Of a stretch of 52,339 nt of DNA, positions 1 through 8,773 are shown piece by piece; within the stretch, counting starts at the first letter, position 1, and each line of letters starts with the position of its first letter. Source of the DNA: Pseudonocardia lacus (GTDB lineage: Bacteria > Actinomycetota > Actinomycetes > Mycobacteriales > Pseudonocardiaceae); NCBI RefSeq assembly GCF_018531445.1, contig NZ_JAHDTH010000031.1, positions 1 to 52,339 on the forward strand. The letters run 5' to 3'. The notes beneath the pieces were generated by a model, which saw only the letters and a program-made list of their open reading frames with translations, was not told the origin of the DNA and did not search any database. The translations under genes and the position numbers were made by a program.

Positions 1-798
1 GACGCGCCCGTGCGGCTGGGCGGGGTCGCGTTCCGCGGTGACGCGCTGCGGCTGGTCGGCGCCGACGGCGGCGACCGCCCGCTGGGCACGCTCAGCGCCG
101 GTCAGCGCAACGCTCTCGTGCTCGCCCCGCTGCTGCGCGCCCGCGCGGGCGGGCCGTTCGGGTTCCTGCTGGTCGACGACCCCGTGCACGCCTTCGACGA
201 CCTGCGCGTCGACCTCGTCGCCGACGAGCTGGTCCGGCTGGCCGACGACCGCCGGGTCGTCGTGCTCACCCACGACTCCCGGCTCGCCGAGGCGCTGACC
301 GCCAAGCGCCGCGACGCCGACGTGCTGGCGCTGTCCCGCGACCCGGCGGGTGCGCTGGTCGTGGCCGATCGGGCGGCGCCGTGGGCGTCGTTGCTGGCCG
401 ACGCCGAGGACCTGCTGAAGATGGGCACGCTGCCCCCCGACCTGGGCCGGCTGCCGGTCGCCGTGCGGGGGTTGTGCCGGCACGCGCTCGACGGCGCGCT
501 GCGCGGGCTGGCACTGCGCTGGGCCGCGGAGACCGGCGCGGACCTGGCCGCCACCGTCGCCGGTCTCGACCGGGACGCCCGCAGCGGGGAGCGCGGCACC
601 CGCGCCCGCCTGCAGCACGCCGAGCGCTTCGGGATGGCCGGCCGGCCCAGCCCGGCGGCGGTCGCGCTGCGCCGCTGCGAACGGTTCCTGGGGATCTGGA
701 ACGAGGCGGCGCACGGCACCGGCGGCGACTCCCGGCAGGGGCTGGCCGCCGAGGTCGCGGCCGCCAGGGCGGCGTGCACGGCGCTGGCGGCGTGGTGA
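1..798 (+). CDS. SMC/Rad50-like ATPase, C-terminal part (5' end outside window)
   Basis: The reading frame is open from base 1, so the start lies upstream; 265 codons are visible. The visible part is the second half of an ABC-type ATPase head. It has an LSAGQ signature at about 91-105, a Walker B strand with LLVDDP at about 166-183 followed by HAFDD, and an H-loop VLTHDSR at about 262-282. The LSxGQ...DDPxxxxDD...THD order is typical of SMC/Rad50-like ATPases, including those found in anti-phage systems. The C-terminal ~130 residues are helical and Arg/Ala-rich, with no domain I recognise. The stop overlaps the next start (GTGA), which implies translational coupling. The missing N-terminus would hold Walker A and any coiled coil. 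The ATPase class is clear; the biological role is not. Confidence 0.75.
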   Translation, partial: DAPVRLGGVAFRGDALRLVGADGGDRPLGTLSAGQRNALVLAPLLRARAGGPFGFLLVDDPVHAFDDLRVDLVADELVRLADDRRVVVLTHDSRLAEALTAKRRDADVLALSRDPAGALVVADRAAPWASLLADAEDLLKMGTLPPDLGRLPVAVRGLCRHALDGALRGLALRWAAETGADLAATVAGLDRDARSGERGTRARLQHAERFGMAGRPSPAAVALRRCERFLGIWNEAAHGTGGDSRQGLAAEVAAARAACTALAAW

Positions 799-1208
799 GC
801 GCGCCGGACGCCGACCTCGCCCGCCGCGTCCGCGTGCTCGGGCTGCGCCAGCGGGTGGAGGCGTGCAGCTGGCGGGTGCACACAGCCTGCTTCGCGCTGC
901 CCGCCGACCGGCCCCGCCACGGCGAGGTGCGCAGGCGGTTGCTGCTGCTCACCGGGTGGGCCCGCGACGGCGCCGAGCTCGACCGGCTGCGGGCCGCCGC
1001 GGCCGAGCTGGCGTGGGTCTACCGGCAGTGCTGCGACGTGCTGCACGGCAGGCGCGCCTTCACCGACCTGCCCGAGCCCGTCGTGGTGTCCTGGGAGCAC
1101 ACGGTCGACACCGGCGAGCGGGTGGTGGCCGAGGTGCTGGCGCGCCCGGCCGCCGCGCCTACGTGCTCCCCGCGGCGCCGCCACCACCCCCCGCGCCGGC
1201 GCCGCTGA
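795..1208 (+). CDS. Small protein coupled to the upstream ATPase
   Basis: This 137-residue protein starts at a GTG that overlaps the ATPase stop codon by 4 nt (GTGA), a standard mark of translational coupling. It contains helical segments such as VRVLGLRQRVEACSWRV and AELAWVYRQCCDVLHG, and ends in an Arg/His/Pro-rich tail. I recognise no family. The last 50 bases overlap the 3' end of the convergent TPM gene. The coupling suggests it works with the ATPase, possibly as an adaptor or effector, but this is inference. The basic tail may be partly an effect of reading through the overlap. Confidence 0.6.
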   Translation: MSAPDADLARRVRVLGLRQRVEACSWRVHTACFALPADRPRHGEVRRRLLLLTGWARDGAELDRLRAAAAELAWVYRQCCDVLHGRRAFTDLPEPVVVSWEHTVDTGERVVAEVLARPAAAPTCSPRRRHHPPRRRR

Positions 1209-2733
1209 CGGTGCTGGTCGACGAGGTGCCGGCCGTGCTGCTGCTGAACGCGATCCACCACGGGAACGCCGCCAGGTTGGCGTCGTCGGTCCGGCCGGAG
1301 GCGAACGCCCGCAGCGGCACGCCCTCCTCGGAGGCGGTCTTCAACCGGTCGCCCAGCGCGTCGCCCAGGCCGAGCGCGACCGCGTCGGGCAGGACGGCGT
1401 CCAGGTCGAGGCGGGTGTCGCGGTCCTTGGCCGCCTTCTTGAGCCCGTCGCGGTAGGCCGTCCACGGGACGGCCGCCTCCAGGCCGGCGGGGGTGAGCGC
1501 GGGGTAGGTGAGCAGGAAGACGAAGGCGGTCACCGCGACGGCGAAGAGCGCCACGACGCCGACCCAGGCGAGCAGCGGTCCGCCGCCCACACCGCTGAGC
1601 AGCAAGGCGAACACCGCGGCCAGCAGCAGGGCGCCGGCGATCACCGCCAGCAGGACGCGCGCGGCACCGGCGCGCGGGTCGAGCCACTTGCGCTCGCGCA
1701 TCTGGGCCCGCACCGCCTCGCGCACGGGCCCGGACCAGGTGGCCACGGCGGCGAGGTGGCTGCTCGTGACCACGCCGTCCTCGGCCTTCTCGGCGAGCCG
1801 GTCCCACACCGCCCGCTCGACGCCGTCGCGCACGGCACCGCCGTCGATCAGCCGCACCCGGACCTTGGGCGAGCTGGCCCAGCCGCCCTCGCTCTCGGCC
1901 TCGATGGCGACGGCGCCGCGGCCGGCCAGGTCGAGCAGCACGGCCGGCACGACCTGCATCGGCGGACCACCGGCGACCAGGGCCCCGCCCAGCGCGGGTG
2001 ACAGGTCGTCGGGACGCCGCGTGGTCGGCTCCTGGGCGCCGCGGTTGCCGCGGGAGCGGCCGCGGTGCAGCAGCAGCGCGGCGACCAGGCCGGCCGCGGC
2101 CAGACCGATGGCGGTCCAGGGCAGCCAGCCGCGCGACGCGTCGGCGGCGAACCGGTCGAACGCGCTGACCGGCGGCCCCGAGCGGATGCTGCTCTCCAGC
2201 CGGTCGAGCGCGGCGACGAGGCCACCGCGCACGTCGCCCTCGCGCAGCGGCGGGATCAGCGCGTCCTCGACGATGTCGCGCTGCTCGCCCTCGGGGACGT
2301 TGCCCTCGGCGTAGGTGCGCCCGACGAACAGCCCGGCGCGGGCGTCGGTGGGGTCGTCGGGGTTGCGGTTGACCAGGACGGCCACGGCCCGGTCCTGATC
2401 GGTCCCGGTGACCCGCACCCATTCCTGCTGCAGCGCTTCGACCTGGTCGAACGTGTCGTCCGAGTCGGCGTCCAGCGCCCGCACCACGACGACGACGTCC
2501 GCGCCGGCCGCGCCCAGCCGCTCGACGGCGCCCTCGACGTCGCGGAGTTGGGCCGCGTCGAGCGACGAGCCGGTCTGGTCGTAGACGTGGCGCGCCGGGT
2601 CCAGGTCGGGGAACGCCTCGGCGTCCTGGGCCAGCGCGGGTGTGCCCATCAGCGCGCTCGCGGCGACCAGCAGCGTGAGCAGCAGCAGCCGCACGAGCGG
2701 GTGCGGCGACGATCGGGTGGACGGCACGCCCAC
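1159..2733 (-). CDS. TPM-domain membrane protein (TLP18.3/Psb32 type)
   Basis: 524 residues from a GTG start with a purine-rich GGAGGGGGG just upstream. The N-terminus is a signal peptide (Arg/Pro-containing stretch, Leu/Ala core, cleavage near ALAQDAE). A TPM-like domain of about 130 residues follows, with VVVVVRALDADSDD and the segment DRAVAVLVNRNPDD. Next come a transmembrane helix near residue 200, a cytosolic region resembling the DUF2207 C-terminal half (MQVVPAVLLDLAGRGAVAIE), two further membrane helices near 345-405 and a Gly/Ser-rich C-terminus. TPM proteins are membrane-anchored and some act as acid phosphatases or assembly factors; the function here is unknown. Its 3' end overlaps the convergent small gene by 50 bp. 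Confidence 0.75.
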   Translation of the reverse strand: MGVPSTRSSPHPLVRLLLLTLLVAASALMGTPALAQDAEAFPDLDPARHVYDQTGSSLDAAQLRDVEGAVERLGAAGADVVVVVRALDADSDDTFDQVEALQQEWVRVTGTDQDRAVAVLVNRNPDDPTDARAGLFVGRTYAEGNVPEGEQRDIVEDALIPPLREGDVRGGLVAALDRLESSIRSGPPVSAFDRFAADASRGWLPWTAIGLAAAGLVAALLLHRGRSRGNRGAQEPTTRRPDDLSPALGGALVAGGPPMQVVPAVLLDLAGRGAVAIEAESEGGWASSPKVRVRLIDGGAVRDGVERAVWDRLAEKAEDGVVTSSHLAAVATWSGPVREAVRAQMRERKWLDPRAGAARVLLAVIAGALLLAAVFALLLSGVGGGPLLAWVGVVALFAVAVTAFVFLLTYPALTPAGLEAAVPWTAYRDGLKKAAKDRDTRLDLDAVLPDAVALGLGDALGDRLKTASEEGVPLRAFASGRTDDANLAAFPWWIAFSSSTAGTSSTSTVSGAGAGGGGGAAGST

Positions 2734-2829
2734 ATTCCCCCCTCCGGTGCCGCGGTCCGGTCCGCGCGGCGTCCGGTTGATGATCCCGTTGCCGGAGGTT
2801 TCCCGCTGGGCGGGCGCGGGTAACGCGGA

Positions 2830-5800
2830 TCAGCCCGCGCGTCCCGCGTTCGACTCGACCCCGCACGACCGGCACTCCCACCGGGTGTCGGCGCCCTCCC
2901 CGCTGACCTCCATCGGGTCGGCGCAGGTGGCGCACGGTCGCGGGTCGCCGAGCGCGTCGGCGGCCAGGTCGACCAGCAGTCGCTCGGCCAACGCACGCCC
3001 CTCGACCGCGAGCAGCGCCTCGCGGGGCCCGCGCGGGCCGGCGGCCAGCACGGCGCTGCCCAGCACGACCGTCCGCCGGTCGACGACGGCGAGCCGGCGG
3101 GGGCCGTCCTCGGCGCGGACGACGGTGGCTCCGCTCTCGCGCAAGGCGGCGGCGCCGTCGCCGTCCTCGTCGGGGCGCACGAACGCCCGGACCCGCACCC
3201 CGCGCCCGACCGCCGCGGCGACCAGGGGCGCGAGCACGCCGGCGGCGGGCCACGGCGACCACAGCCACAGCGAGTCGCGGGCCTCGCCCAGCCGGGCGTC
3301 GAGCGCGGCGCGCAGGTCGGCCTCGTCGGAGACGTCCACCGCGGCCACGGCCCGCCGCAGCGGGTCGCCGACCTCGGCGAGGACCCGGTCCGAACGGTAG
3401 GGCGCCGGACCGTCCAGCCCCAGCAGGGCCGCCGCGCTCCAGGAGCGGGCGTCGCCGCGGTCGACGGCGTGCCGCAGCGCCGCGAGCGGGCCGGTGGTCG
3501 CGTCCAGCGCCGGCCCGTCGACCAGGACGAAGAGCCGGCGGCGGGCCCGGGTGACGCCCAACGCGAACGCTCTCACGTCGGGCTCGTCCTCGACCTGGTC
3601 GAGGACGACCGTGTCGAGCGCGCGACCGCGGAACGCCGCGACCGGACCGCAGCCGACCAGCAGGTCGCGGTCGCGCAGCGCGGCGAGGGTCGGCCCGACC
3701 TGGGCGCGCGAGGTCGTCAGCACGCCGACCTCCGGCGCGGCGCCACGCGCGAGCGCCGGGGCGAGCACCGCCCCGGCCGTCCACCACGGGCCGCCGGACG
3801 GACCGCGCCGGACGGCGGCGAGGTCGGGCAGCGCCGCCACGTCGACCACGACGATCTCGGTCGCCGCGGGGTCCTCGTCGTCGGTGTCCTGCGCGTCCGC
3901 CGGCTCGCGGAGCACCCGGTACCCGAGGTCGTTGACGAGCCGGCGCACGGCCGCGCCACCGTGCCACGGCTCCTGCAGGGCGACGCACCCGTCGTGGGCC
4001 AGCGCGTCCTCGGGCGTGCTGATCCCGACATGGCCGAAGCCGCCGGTCAGCACCCACGTGCGCAGCGCCGGGTGCCCGGCGGCCACCACCGCGTCGGGCA
4101 GGTCCGGCCCGGGGAGGCCGAAGTCGCCGACGAGCACGGCCGTCTCCCCCGCGCCGGCCAGCGCCAGCAGCACCTCGGCCAGCGTCGCCGCCTCCGCCCC
4201 GTCGACCAGGACGACGTCGAACCCGGCCCCGGCCACCGGCGCGGTGAGCGACCGGGCGAGCGTGGTGCCGACCAGCGAGGCCGCCGCGACGATCTCGGCC
4301 TCCGCGTCGGTGCGCAGCGATCCCGACCGCTCGGCCAGCCTGCGGTGCTCCTCCTCGTGGGCGCTGCGGTCGCCCGCGCTCTGCGCGCGGATGGCCCGCA
4401 GCCGCGTCCACCGCTCGTGCAGCGCCGGCAGTCGCTCGCGCTCGCTGCGCTCGACCAGGGCGTGGTCGGCGTCGGTCGGCGGGCCGACCTCGTTGGCCTG
4501 CTCCATCGCCCGCTCCAGGCGGCGCAGCTCGGACTCGACCGGCTCGAAGGCCAGCCAGGCCGCCGTCGCCGCCCGCTCGGTGCGGGCCGTGGCGCCGTCG
4601 AGGCGGCCCAGTTGCTCGGGCGTGGTGGAACCGATCGCCCGGCGGGTGGCGATGATCTCGTCCCACAGCTCGCGGCGGCGGGCGACGGCGGTCGGGCCGA
4701 ACGCCGTGAGCTCGTCCTCGGCCTGCTTCGCCCGCCGGCGCGAACGCCCGGCCGCGCGCAGCTCGGCGCGCAGGCCCTCCTCCCGCGCGTCGAGCTCGCG
4801 CAGCTCGGCCTGCAGCTCGGGCAGCCGGGCCATCGCGGCGCGGGCGTCGGCGAGCGCGGCCGCCTCGGCGACCAACCGGTCGTGCTCGCGACGGGCGGTG
4901 ACCACCCGGCCGTAGGCCAGCTCGGCGGCGTGCAGGGTGTCCTGGTAGCGGGTGCGCAGCTCCTCGCGGCGCCCGGCGGCGGCGACCCTGGCGGCCGCGG
5001 CGCGGTAGCCCTCCGGGTCGTAGCCGTCGAGGCGGGCGGCCAGCTCGGTGATCTCGTCGTCGGTGCCGGCGAGGTCGGTCAGCCGGCGCGCGATCAGGGC
5101 CCGGCGGGCGTCGACGTCGGCCGAGGCCCGTGCGGCGAGCCCGTCGAGGCCCAGGTCGTCGAGCCCGGGCCGGTGCGGCACCCCGACCCGCACGACCTGG
5201 CCGCGCCCGGGCCGCATCGAGGCCACGACGGCCAGCAGCACCGCGTCGACCGCGACGGCGGCGGTGGACACCAGCAGGACCCGCTTGCCCGCGCGCACCA
5301 GGTCCTCGGCCGCGCGGGCGAGCACCCGGGTCCGCCCCGTGCCCGGCGGGCTCCACACGACCCGCAGCCCGGGGCTGCGGCACGCGCGGTACGCCTGCCC
5401 CTGCGCCTGCGACAGCTCGGACGGCGGCGCGTCCGACCAGGTGGGCGTGCCGTCCAGCCGACCGGCCGCCAGCGCCTCCGCCAGCGGCGCCCGGCCGATC
5501 CCGCGCAGGCCCTCCAGCAGTGCCTGCACCGTCGACCGGGACGTCGCGACGGGGCTCCACACCCAGCGCGAGCCCGGCGGCACCCCGTCGGGCTCGGCCA
5601 GCACGAGCACGCCGTCGTCGAGGTGGAACCGCTCGACGGGGAAGGCCGTCGACTTCTCCGGTCCTTCCCGCCCGGCCAGCACGAGCGGCGGTTCCAGCAG
5701 GTCGGCCAGGTCGGGGCGGTCGCGCAGGTCGAGCCGCAGCAGGCCGTCGTCGGATGGTGCGGCCTCGCCGCAGCGGGTCAACGGACCCGGCCTCGCCGAC

Positions 5801-5865
5801 CCCGGCAGCAGCCGCAGCCACTCCTCGACCGCCGCGATCGGCCCCGCCGTCCACGCCGCCGCCAT
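2830..5865 (-). CDS. Large SF1-helicase-like protein with PLD-like domain and zinc ribbon, catalytic motifs degenerate
   Basis: 1011 residues from the ATG at 5865, chosen for the GGCGGGG stretch upstream; an in-frame start at 5958 would add 31 Arg-rich residues. The order is: an N-terminal region, a UvrD/DNA2-type motif I (SPPGTGRT, about residues 172-179), a long charged coiled-coil-like insertion (about 250-470), a motif II-like strand VVLVDGAEA near 551-559, the second RecA-like fold, a PLD-like domain near 860-970, and a four-cysteine zinc ribbon (C978, C981, C998, C1001). Key residues differ from active enzymes: Walker A Lys is Arg178, the Walker B Glu after Asp555 is Gly556, and the HxKxxxxD motif reads P922-R-R924...D929. 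It is probably an inactive or repurposed nucleic-acid protein. The neighbouring ATPase genes suggest, but do not prove, a genome-defence setting. Confidence 0.7.
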   Translation of the reverse strand: MAAAWTAGPIAAVEEWLRLLPGSARPGPLTRCGEAAPSDDGLLRLDLRDRPDLADLLEPPLVLAGREGPEKSTAFPVERFHLDDGVLVLAEPDGVPPGSRWVWSPVATSRSTVQALLEGLRGIGRAPLAEALAAGRLDGTPTWSDAPPSELSQAQGQAYRACRSPGLRVVWSPPGTGRTRVLARAAEDLVRAGKRVLLVSTAAVAVDAVLLAVVASMRPGRGQVVRVGVPHRPGLDDLGLDGLAARASADVDARRALIARRLTDLAGTDDEITELAARLDGYDPEGYRAAAARVAAAGRREELRTRYQDTLHAAELAYGRVVTARREHDRLVAEAAALADARAAMARLPELQAELRELDAREEGLRAELRAAGRSRRRAKQAEDELTAFGPTAVARRRELWDEIIATRRAIGSTTPEQLGRLDGATARTERAATAAWLAFEPVESELRRLERAMEQANEVGPPTDADHALVERSERERLPALHERWTRLRAIRAQSAGDRSAHEEEHRRLAERSGSLRTDAEAEIVAAASLVGTTLARSLTAPVAGAGFDVVLVDGAEAATLAEVLLALAGAGETAVLVGDFGLPGPDLPDAVVAAGHPALRTWVLTGGFGHVGISTPEDALAHDGCVALQEPWHGGAAVRRLVNDLGYRVLREPADAQDTDDEDPAATEIVVVDVAALPDLAAVRRGPSGGPWWTAGAVLAPALARGAAPEVGVLTTSRAQVGPTLAALRDRDLLVGCGPVAAFRGRALDTVVLDQVEDEPDVRAFALGVTRARRRLFVLVDGPALDATTGPLAALRHAVDRGDARSWSAAALLGLDGPAPYRSDRVLAEVGDPLRRAVAAVDVSDEADLRAALDARLGEARDSLWLWSPWPAAGVLAPLVAAAVGRGVRVRAFVRPDEDGDGAAALRESGATVVRAEDGPRRLAVVDRRTVVLGSAVLAAGPRGPREALLAVEGRALAERLLVDLAADALGDPRPCATCADPMEVSGEGADTRWECRSCGVESNAGRAG

Positions 5866-6203
5866 CCCCGCCCCCGCCCGGCGCCGGGCGGCGCCCCCCG
5901 CTACGAGGGTCCCCGACCGCCCGCGCCGTGTCACACCGCCGTTCGTGCGTCCGCACACACATCCGTCCGGCCCAGCCCGGTCCGCTCACCGTGTCGATCA
6001 CGACGCCGGGCGCGCTCCGCACCGGCCCGGTGGGGCGGGCGGACCGGTCGCCCGTTACCCGCTCGATATCGACCATTCACCGGTCGCGCCGGATCGGTCC
6101 GAACTGGACGGCGAAACCCGTCGTGATCTCCCAGTGACGCGTCCTGGCCCCCCTCGACCGGCGCCGAGAGTTCTGCGCGGCGCCCGAGAAGAAACGAGTC
6201 CCG
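5866..6203. other. 338-bp divergent intergenic region
   Basis: This stretch lies between the divergent helicase-like and ferritin-like genes and should hold both promoters. I see no gene. Short palindromes are present: GTGCG-TC-CGCAC at 5945-5956 and TCGATATCGA at 6063-6072. A purine-rich GAGAAGAAA lies 8-10 nt before the ferritin-like start. No clear -35/-10 pair was identified. Confidence 0.4.
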
Positions 6204-7184
6204 GTGTTCGAAGGTTTCAGCAAGGCGTTCGTCCGTGAAGCGATCAATCGCAGCGCGGAGAACGCGGTCGACCGCAGGCGGTTCCTGCGGGCTGCCGGCC
6301 TGACCACCGCCGGCATCGTCGGCGCGGGCGCGCTGACCGCGTGCGGAGCCGGACCCGGCGGGCCGGCCGGCACGGCCGCCGTCGGCCGGGTCTCCGAGGA
6401 GGTCGACGACCCGGCCGTCAACGACGCCACCGTGCTCAACTTCGCCCTCAACCTGGAGTACCTGGAGGCCGAGTTCTACCTGCGCGCCGTCACCGGCGAA
6501 GGGCTGAAGGACGACCAGATCGACGGCGTCGGCACGCTCGGCCACGTCATGGGCGGGCGCAAGGTCATGTTCCACGACAAGACGCTCAAGGCCAACGCCG
6601 AGGAGATCGCCTCCGACGAGCGCGCGCACGTGGACTTCCTGCGCACCGCGCTGGGCGACTCCAAGGTCGCCCGTCCGACGATCGACCTCGACGAGGCGTT
6701 CACCGCCGCAGCCAAGGCCGCCGGCCTCATCAAGGACCACGAGAAGTTCGACGCGTTCGCCAACGAGGACAATTTCCTGCTCGCCGCCTTCGTTTTCGAA
6801 GACGTCGGCGTGACCGCCTACAAGGGCGCCGCCCCGCTCATCGAGAACAAGACGTTCCTGGAGGCCGCGGCCGGCATCCTGGCGGTCGAGGCCTACCACG
6901 CCGGGCTGATCCGGGCGACGCTGCAGGCCCGCGGCGCCGTCGACCTGGCCGACAAGATCTCCGACGCCCGCGACAGCCTCGACGGCGACGACGACCTCGA
7001 CCAGGGCCTCACCTTCGAGGACGAGCCCAACATCGTGCCGACCGACGAGAACGCGATCGCGTTCAGCCGCAGCACCGGGCAGGTGCTCAACATCGTCTAC
7101 CTCAACCCGGACAGCGTCACCGAGGGCGGGTTCTTCCCCGACGGCGTCAACGGCGACATCAACGCCAGCGACGACAACGCCTGA
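6204..7184 (+). CDS. Ferritin-like domain lipoprotein with Tat signal
   Basis: 326 residues from a GTG preceded by GAGAAGAAA. The N-terminus carries a twin-arginine-type signal (R24-R25-R26-F27-L28) followed by a hydrophobic run and a lipobox LTAC with Cys47, so the mature protein is probably exported folded and lipid-anchored. The rest resembles the Ferritin_2 (PF13668) family. It has the four-helix ligand stretches LEYLEAEFY near residue 88, SDERAHVDF near 138 and VEAYHAGLIR near 230, whose Glu/His residues fit a dinuclear metal site. Members are often desiccation- or stress-related proteins of unknown substrate. The C-terminal ~70 residues are Asp-rich. The gene stands alone. Class is confident; the metal and reaction are not known. 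Confidence 0.85.
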   Translation: MFEGFSKAFVREAINRSAENAVDRRRFLRAAGLTTAGIVGAGALTACGAGPGGPAGTAAVGRVSEEVDDPAVNDATVLNFALNLEYLEAEFYLRAVTGEGLKDDQIDGVGTLGHVMGGRKVMFHDKTLKANAEEIASDERAHVDFLRTALGDSKVARPTIDLDEAFTAAAKAAGLIKDHEKFDAFANEDNFLLAAFVFEDVGVTAYKGAAPLIENKTFLEAAAGILAVEAYHAGLIRATLQARGAVDLADKISDARDSLDGDDDLDQGLTFEDEPNIVPTDENAIAFSRSTGQVLNIVYLNPDSVTEGGFFPDGVNGDINASDDNA

Positions 7185-7293
7185 GGTCCGGCGCCCGCGC
7201 CGACCGGACGCGGTCACCGCCGTCCGGTCGGCGCGCCGACCCGTCGCCGATTCCGCCCGTCGACCGCCCCGATCGGGCGTAGATTCCCGCGCC

Positions 7294-8700
7294 ATGAGGC
7301 TCCGCGCGCGGATCGCGACGCTCCTGGGGACATCGATCCTGGTGATGACCGCCGGCGCGGTCCCGGCCGCGGCGCACCCCGACCCGCCGGTCGACGGCGC
7401 CACCGGCGGCGGCGACGCGTACTTCCCCGCCGCCGGCAACGGCGGCTACGACGTCGCCCACTACGACCTCGACCTCGGCTACACGCCGCAGACCCGGGCG
7501 CTCACCGCGCACGCGGACGTCACCGCCACGGCCACGGCCGACCTGCGCAGCTTCAGCCTCGACCTGCGCGACCTCGACGTCACCTCGGTGACCGTCGACG
7601 GCACCCCGACCTCCTACACCCACGAGGGCGGCGAACTGGTCGTCACCCCGGCCGAGCCGCTGTCCGAGGGCACCGAGTTCGTCGTCGGCGTCGACTACGG
7701 CGGCACCACCGGGCAGCCGGAGGACGCCACCGGCGCCCTCTACGGCTGGATCTCCTTCGCCGACGGCGCCTTCGTGGCCAACGAGCCCGAGGGCGCCTCG
7801 ACCTGGTTCCCGGTCAACGACACCCCCGCCGACAAGGCCACCTACTCGTTCGAGATCGACGTGCCGGAGGGCACGGTCGCGATCGCCAACGGCGTGCCGG
7901 GCGAGCCGCGCACCGCCGACGGCCGCACCACCTACGCATGGGAGGCCGACGACCCGCAGGCCAGCTACCTGGCCACCGCCTCGACCGGCAACTACGTCGT
8001 CACCGACGACACCGGGCCCGGCGGGCTGCCGATCATCAACGCCGTCGACGCCGACCTCGACCAGGCCGCGGCCGGCGCCGTGCTGGCGACGCAGCCCGCG
8101 ATGATCGAGTACTTCGAGACGGTGTTCGGGCCGTACCCGTTCGGCTCGTTCGGCGCGATCGTCGACGACGACGAGGAGGCCGGGTACGCCCTGGAGACCC
8201 AGACCCGCCCCATCTACTCCGGGGTCCCCGACGAGAGCACGGTGGCCCACGAACTGGCCCACCAGTGGTTCGGCAACAAGATCACGCCGGCGCTGTGGAA
8301 GGACATCTGGCTCAACGAGGGCTTCGCGACCTACGCCGAGTGGCTGTGGGAGGAGAGCACCGGCGGTCGGACGCCGCAGCAGCAGTTCGACGAGGCCTTC
8401 GCCGCCCCCGCGGGCGACCCGTTCTGGACGGTGCCGCCCGGCGACCCCGGCGCGCCCGCCCTGTTCGACGCGGCCGTCTACAGCCGGGGCGCGATGGCGT
8501 TGCAGGCGCTGCGGGTGACGATCGGCGACGACGCGTTCACGCAGGTGCTGCGGCAGTGGGCCGACCGCGACGAGTTCGTCCCGGTCGGTACCGACGACCT
8601 GCGGACCCTCGCCGAGGAGGTCTCCGACCAGGACCTCGCCGCGTTCTTCCAGGCCTGGCTGTACACGCCGGCGAAGCCCGCCGCCCCCACCCCGGCCTGA
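7294..8700 (+). CDS. Secreted M1-family zinc metallopeptidase
   Basis: 468 residues with a cleavable signal peptide ending near AAAHP. The catalytic zinc site is complete: H319-E320-L-A-H323, with the third ligand Glu342 in WLNEGFATY, the canonical 18-residue spacing. The exopeptidase motif is altered, reading ALETQT where most M1 enzymes have GMEN/GAMEN, so strict aminopeptidase specificity is uncertain. M1 enzymes remove N-terminal residues from peptides; this one would act outside the membrane. At 468 residues it lacks the long C-terminal helical domain of PepN-type enzymes. A TAGATT box lies 8 nt before the ATG, so the mRNA may be nearly leaderless. The 65-bp nested palindrome begins 9 nt after the stop. 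Confidence 0.88.
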   Translation: MRLRARIATLLGTSILVMTAGAVPAAAHPDPPVDGATGGGDAYFPAAGNGGYDVAHYDLDLGYTPQTRALTAHADVTATATADLRSFSLDLRDLDVTSVTVDGTPTSYTHEGGELVVTPAEPLSEGTEFVVGVDYGGTTGQPEDATGALYGWISFADGAFVANEPEGASTWFPVNDTPADKATYSFEIDVPEGTVAIANGVPGEPRTADGRTTYAWEADDPQASYLATASTGNYVVTDDTGPGGLPIINAVDADLDQAAAGAVLATQPAMIEYFETVFGPYPFGSFGAIVDDDEEAGYALETQTRPIYSGVPDESTVAHELAHQWFGNKITPALWKDIWLNEGFATYAEWLWEESTGGRTPQQQFDEAFAAPAGDPFWTVPPGDPGAPALFDAAVYSRGAMALQALRVTIGDDAFTQVLRQWADRDEFVPVGTDDLRTLAEEVSDQDLAAFFQAWLYTPAKPAAPTPA

Positions 8701-8708
8701 CCCACCCC

Positions 8709-8773
8709 CCGTCGAGAACGAAGTTGTCGTGAACTTGGACCGGTCCATTTGACGACAACTTCGTTCTCGACGG
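8709..8773. repeat. 65-bp nested palindrome, copy 1
   Basis: The outer arms are 22 bp and perfectly complementary (8709-8730 and 8752-8773); the left arm is CC followed by GTCGAGAACGAAGTTGTCGT. The centre holds a second, 12-bp palindrome TGGACCGGTCCA at 8736-8747. A homologous element of exactly the same length is at 19569-19633. The copy lies 9 nt after the M1 peptidase stop and directly abuts the coding part of a truncated TetR gene. There is no U-tract, so it is not a standard intrinsic terminator, although the folded RNA could protect or end the upstream transcript. Confidence 0.92.

Noticed and set aside
1019..6076. A very long minus-strand frame (about 1685 codons) across two genes
   Set aside because: Its translation is Arg/Gly/Ala-rich without domains and it lies over two genes with clear domains in another frame; long shadow frames are expected in high-GC DNA.
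3469..6126. Long plus-strand frames opposite the helicase-like gene
   Set aside because: Composition is non-protein-like and third-position bias belongs to the minus-strand gene.
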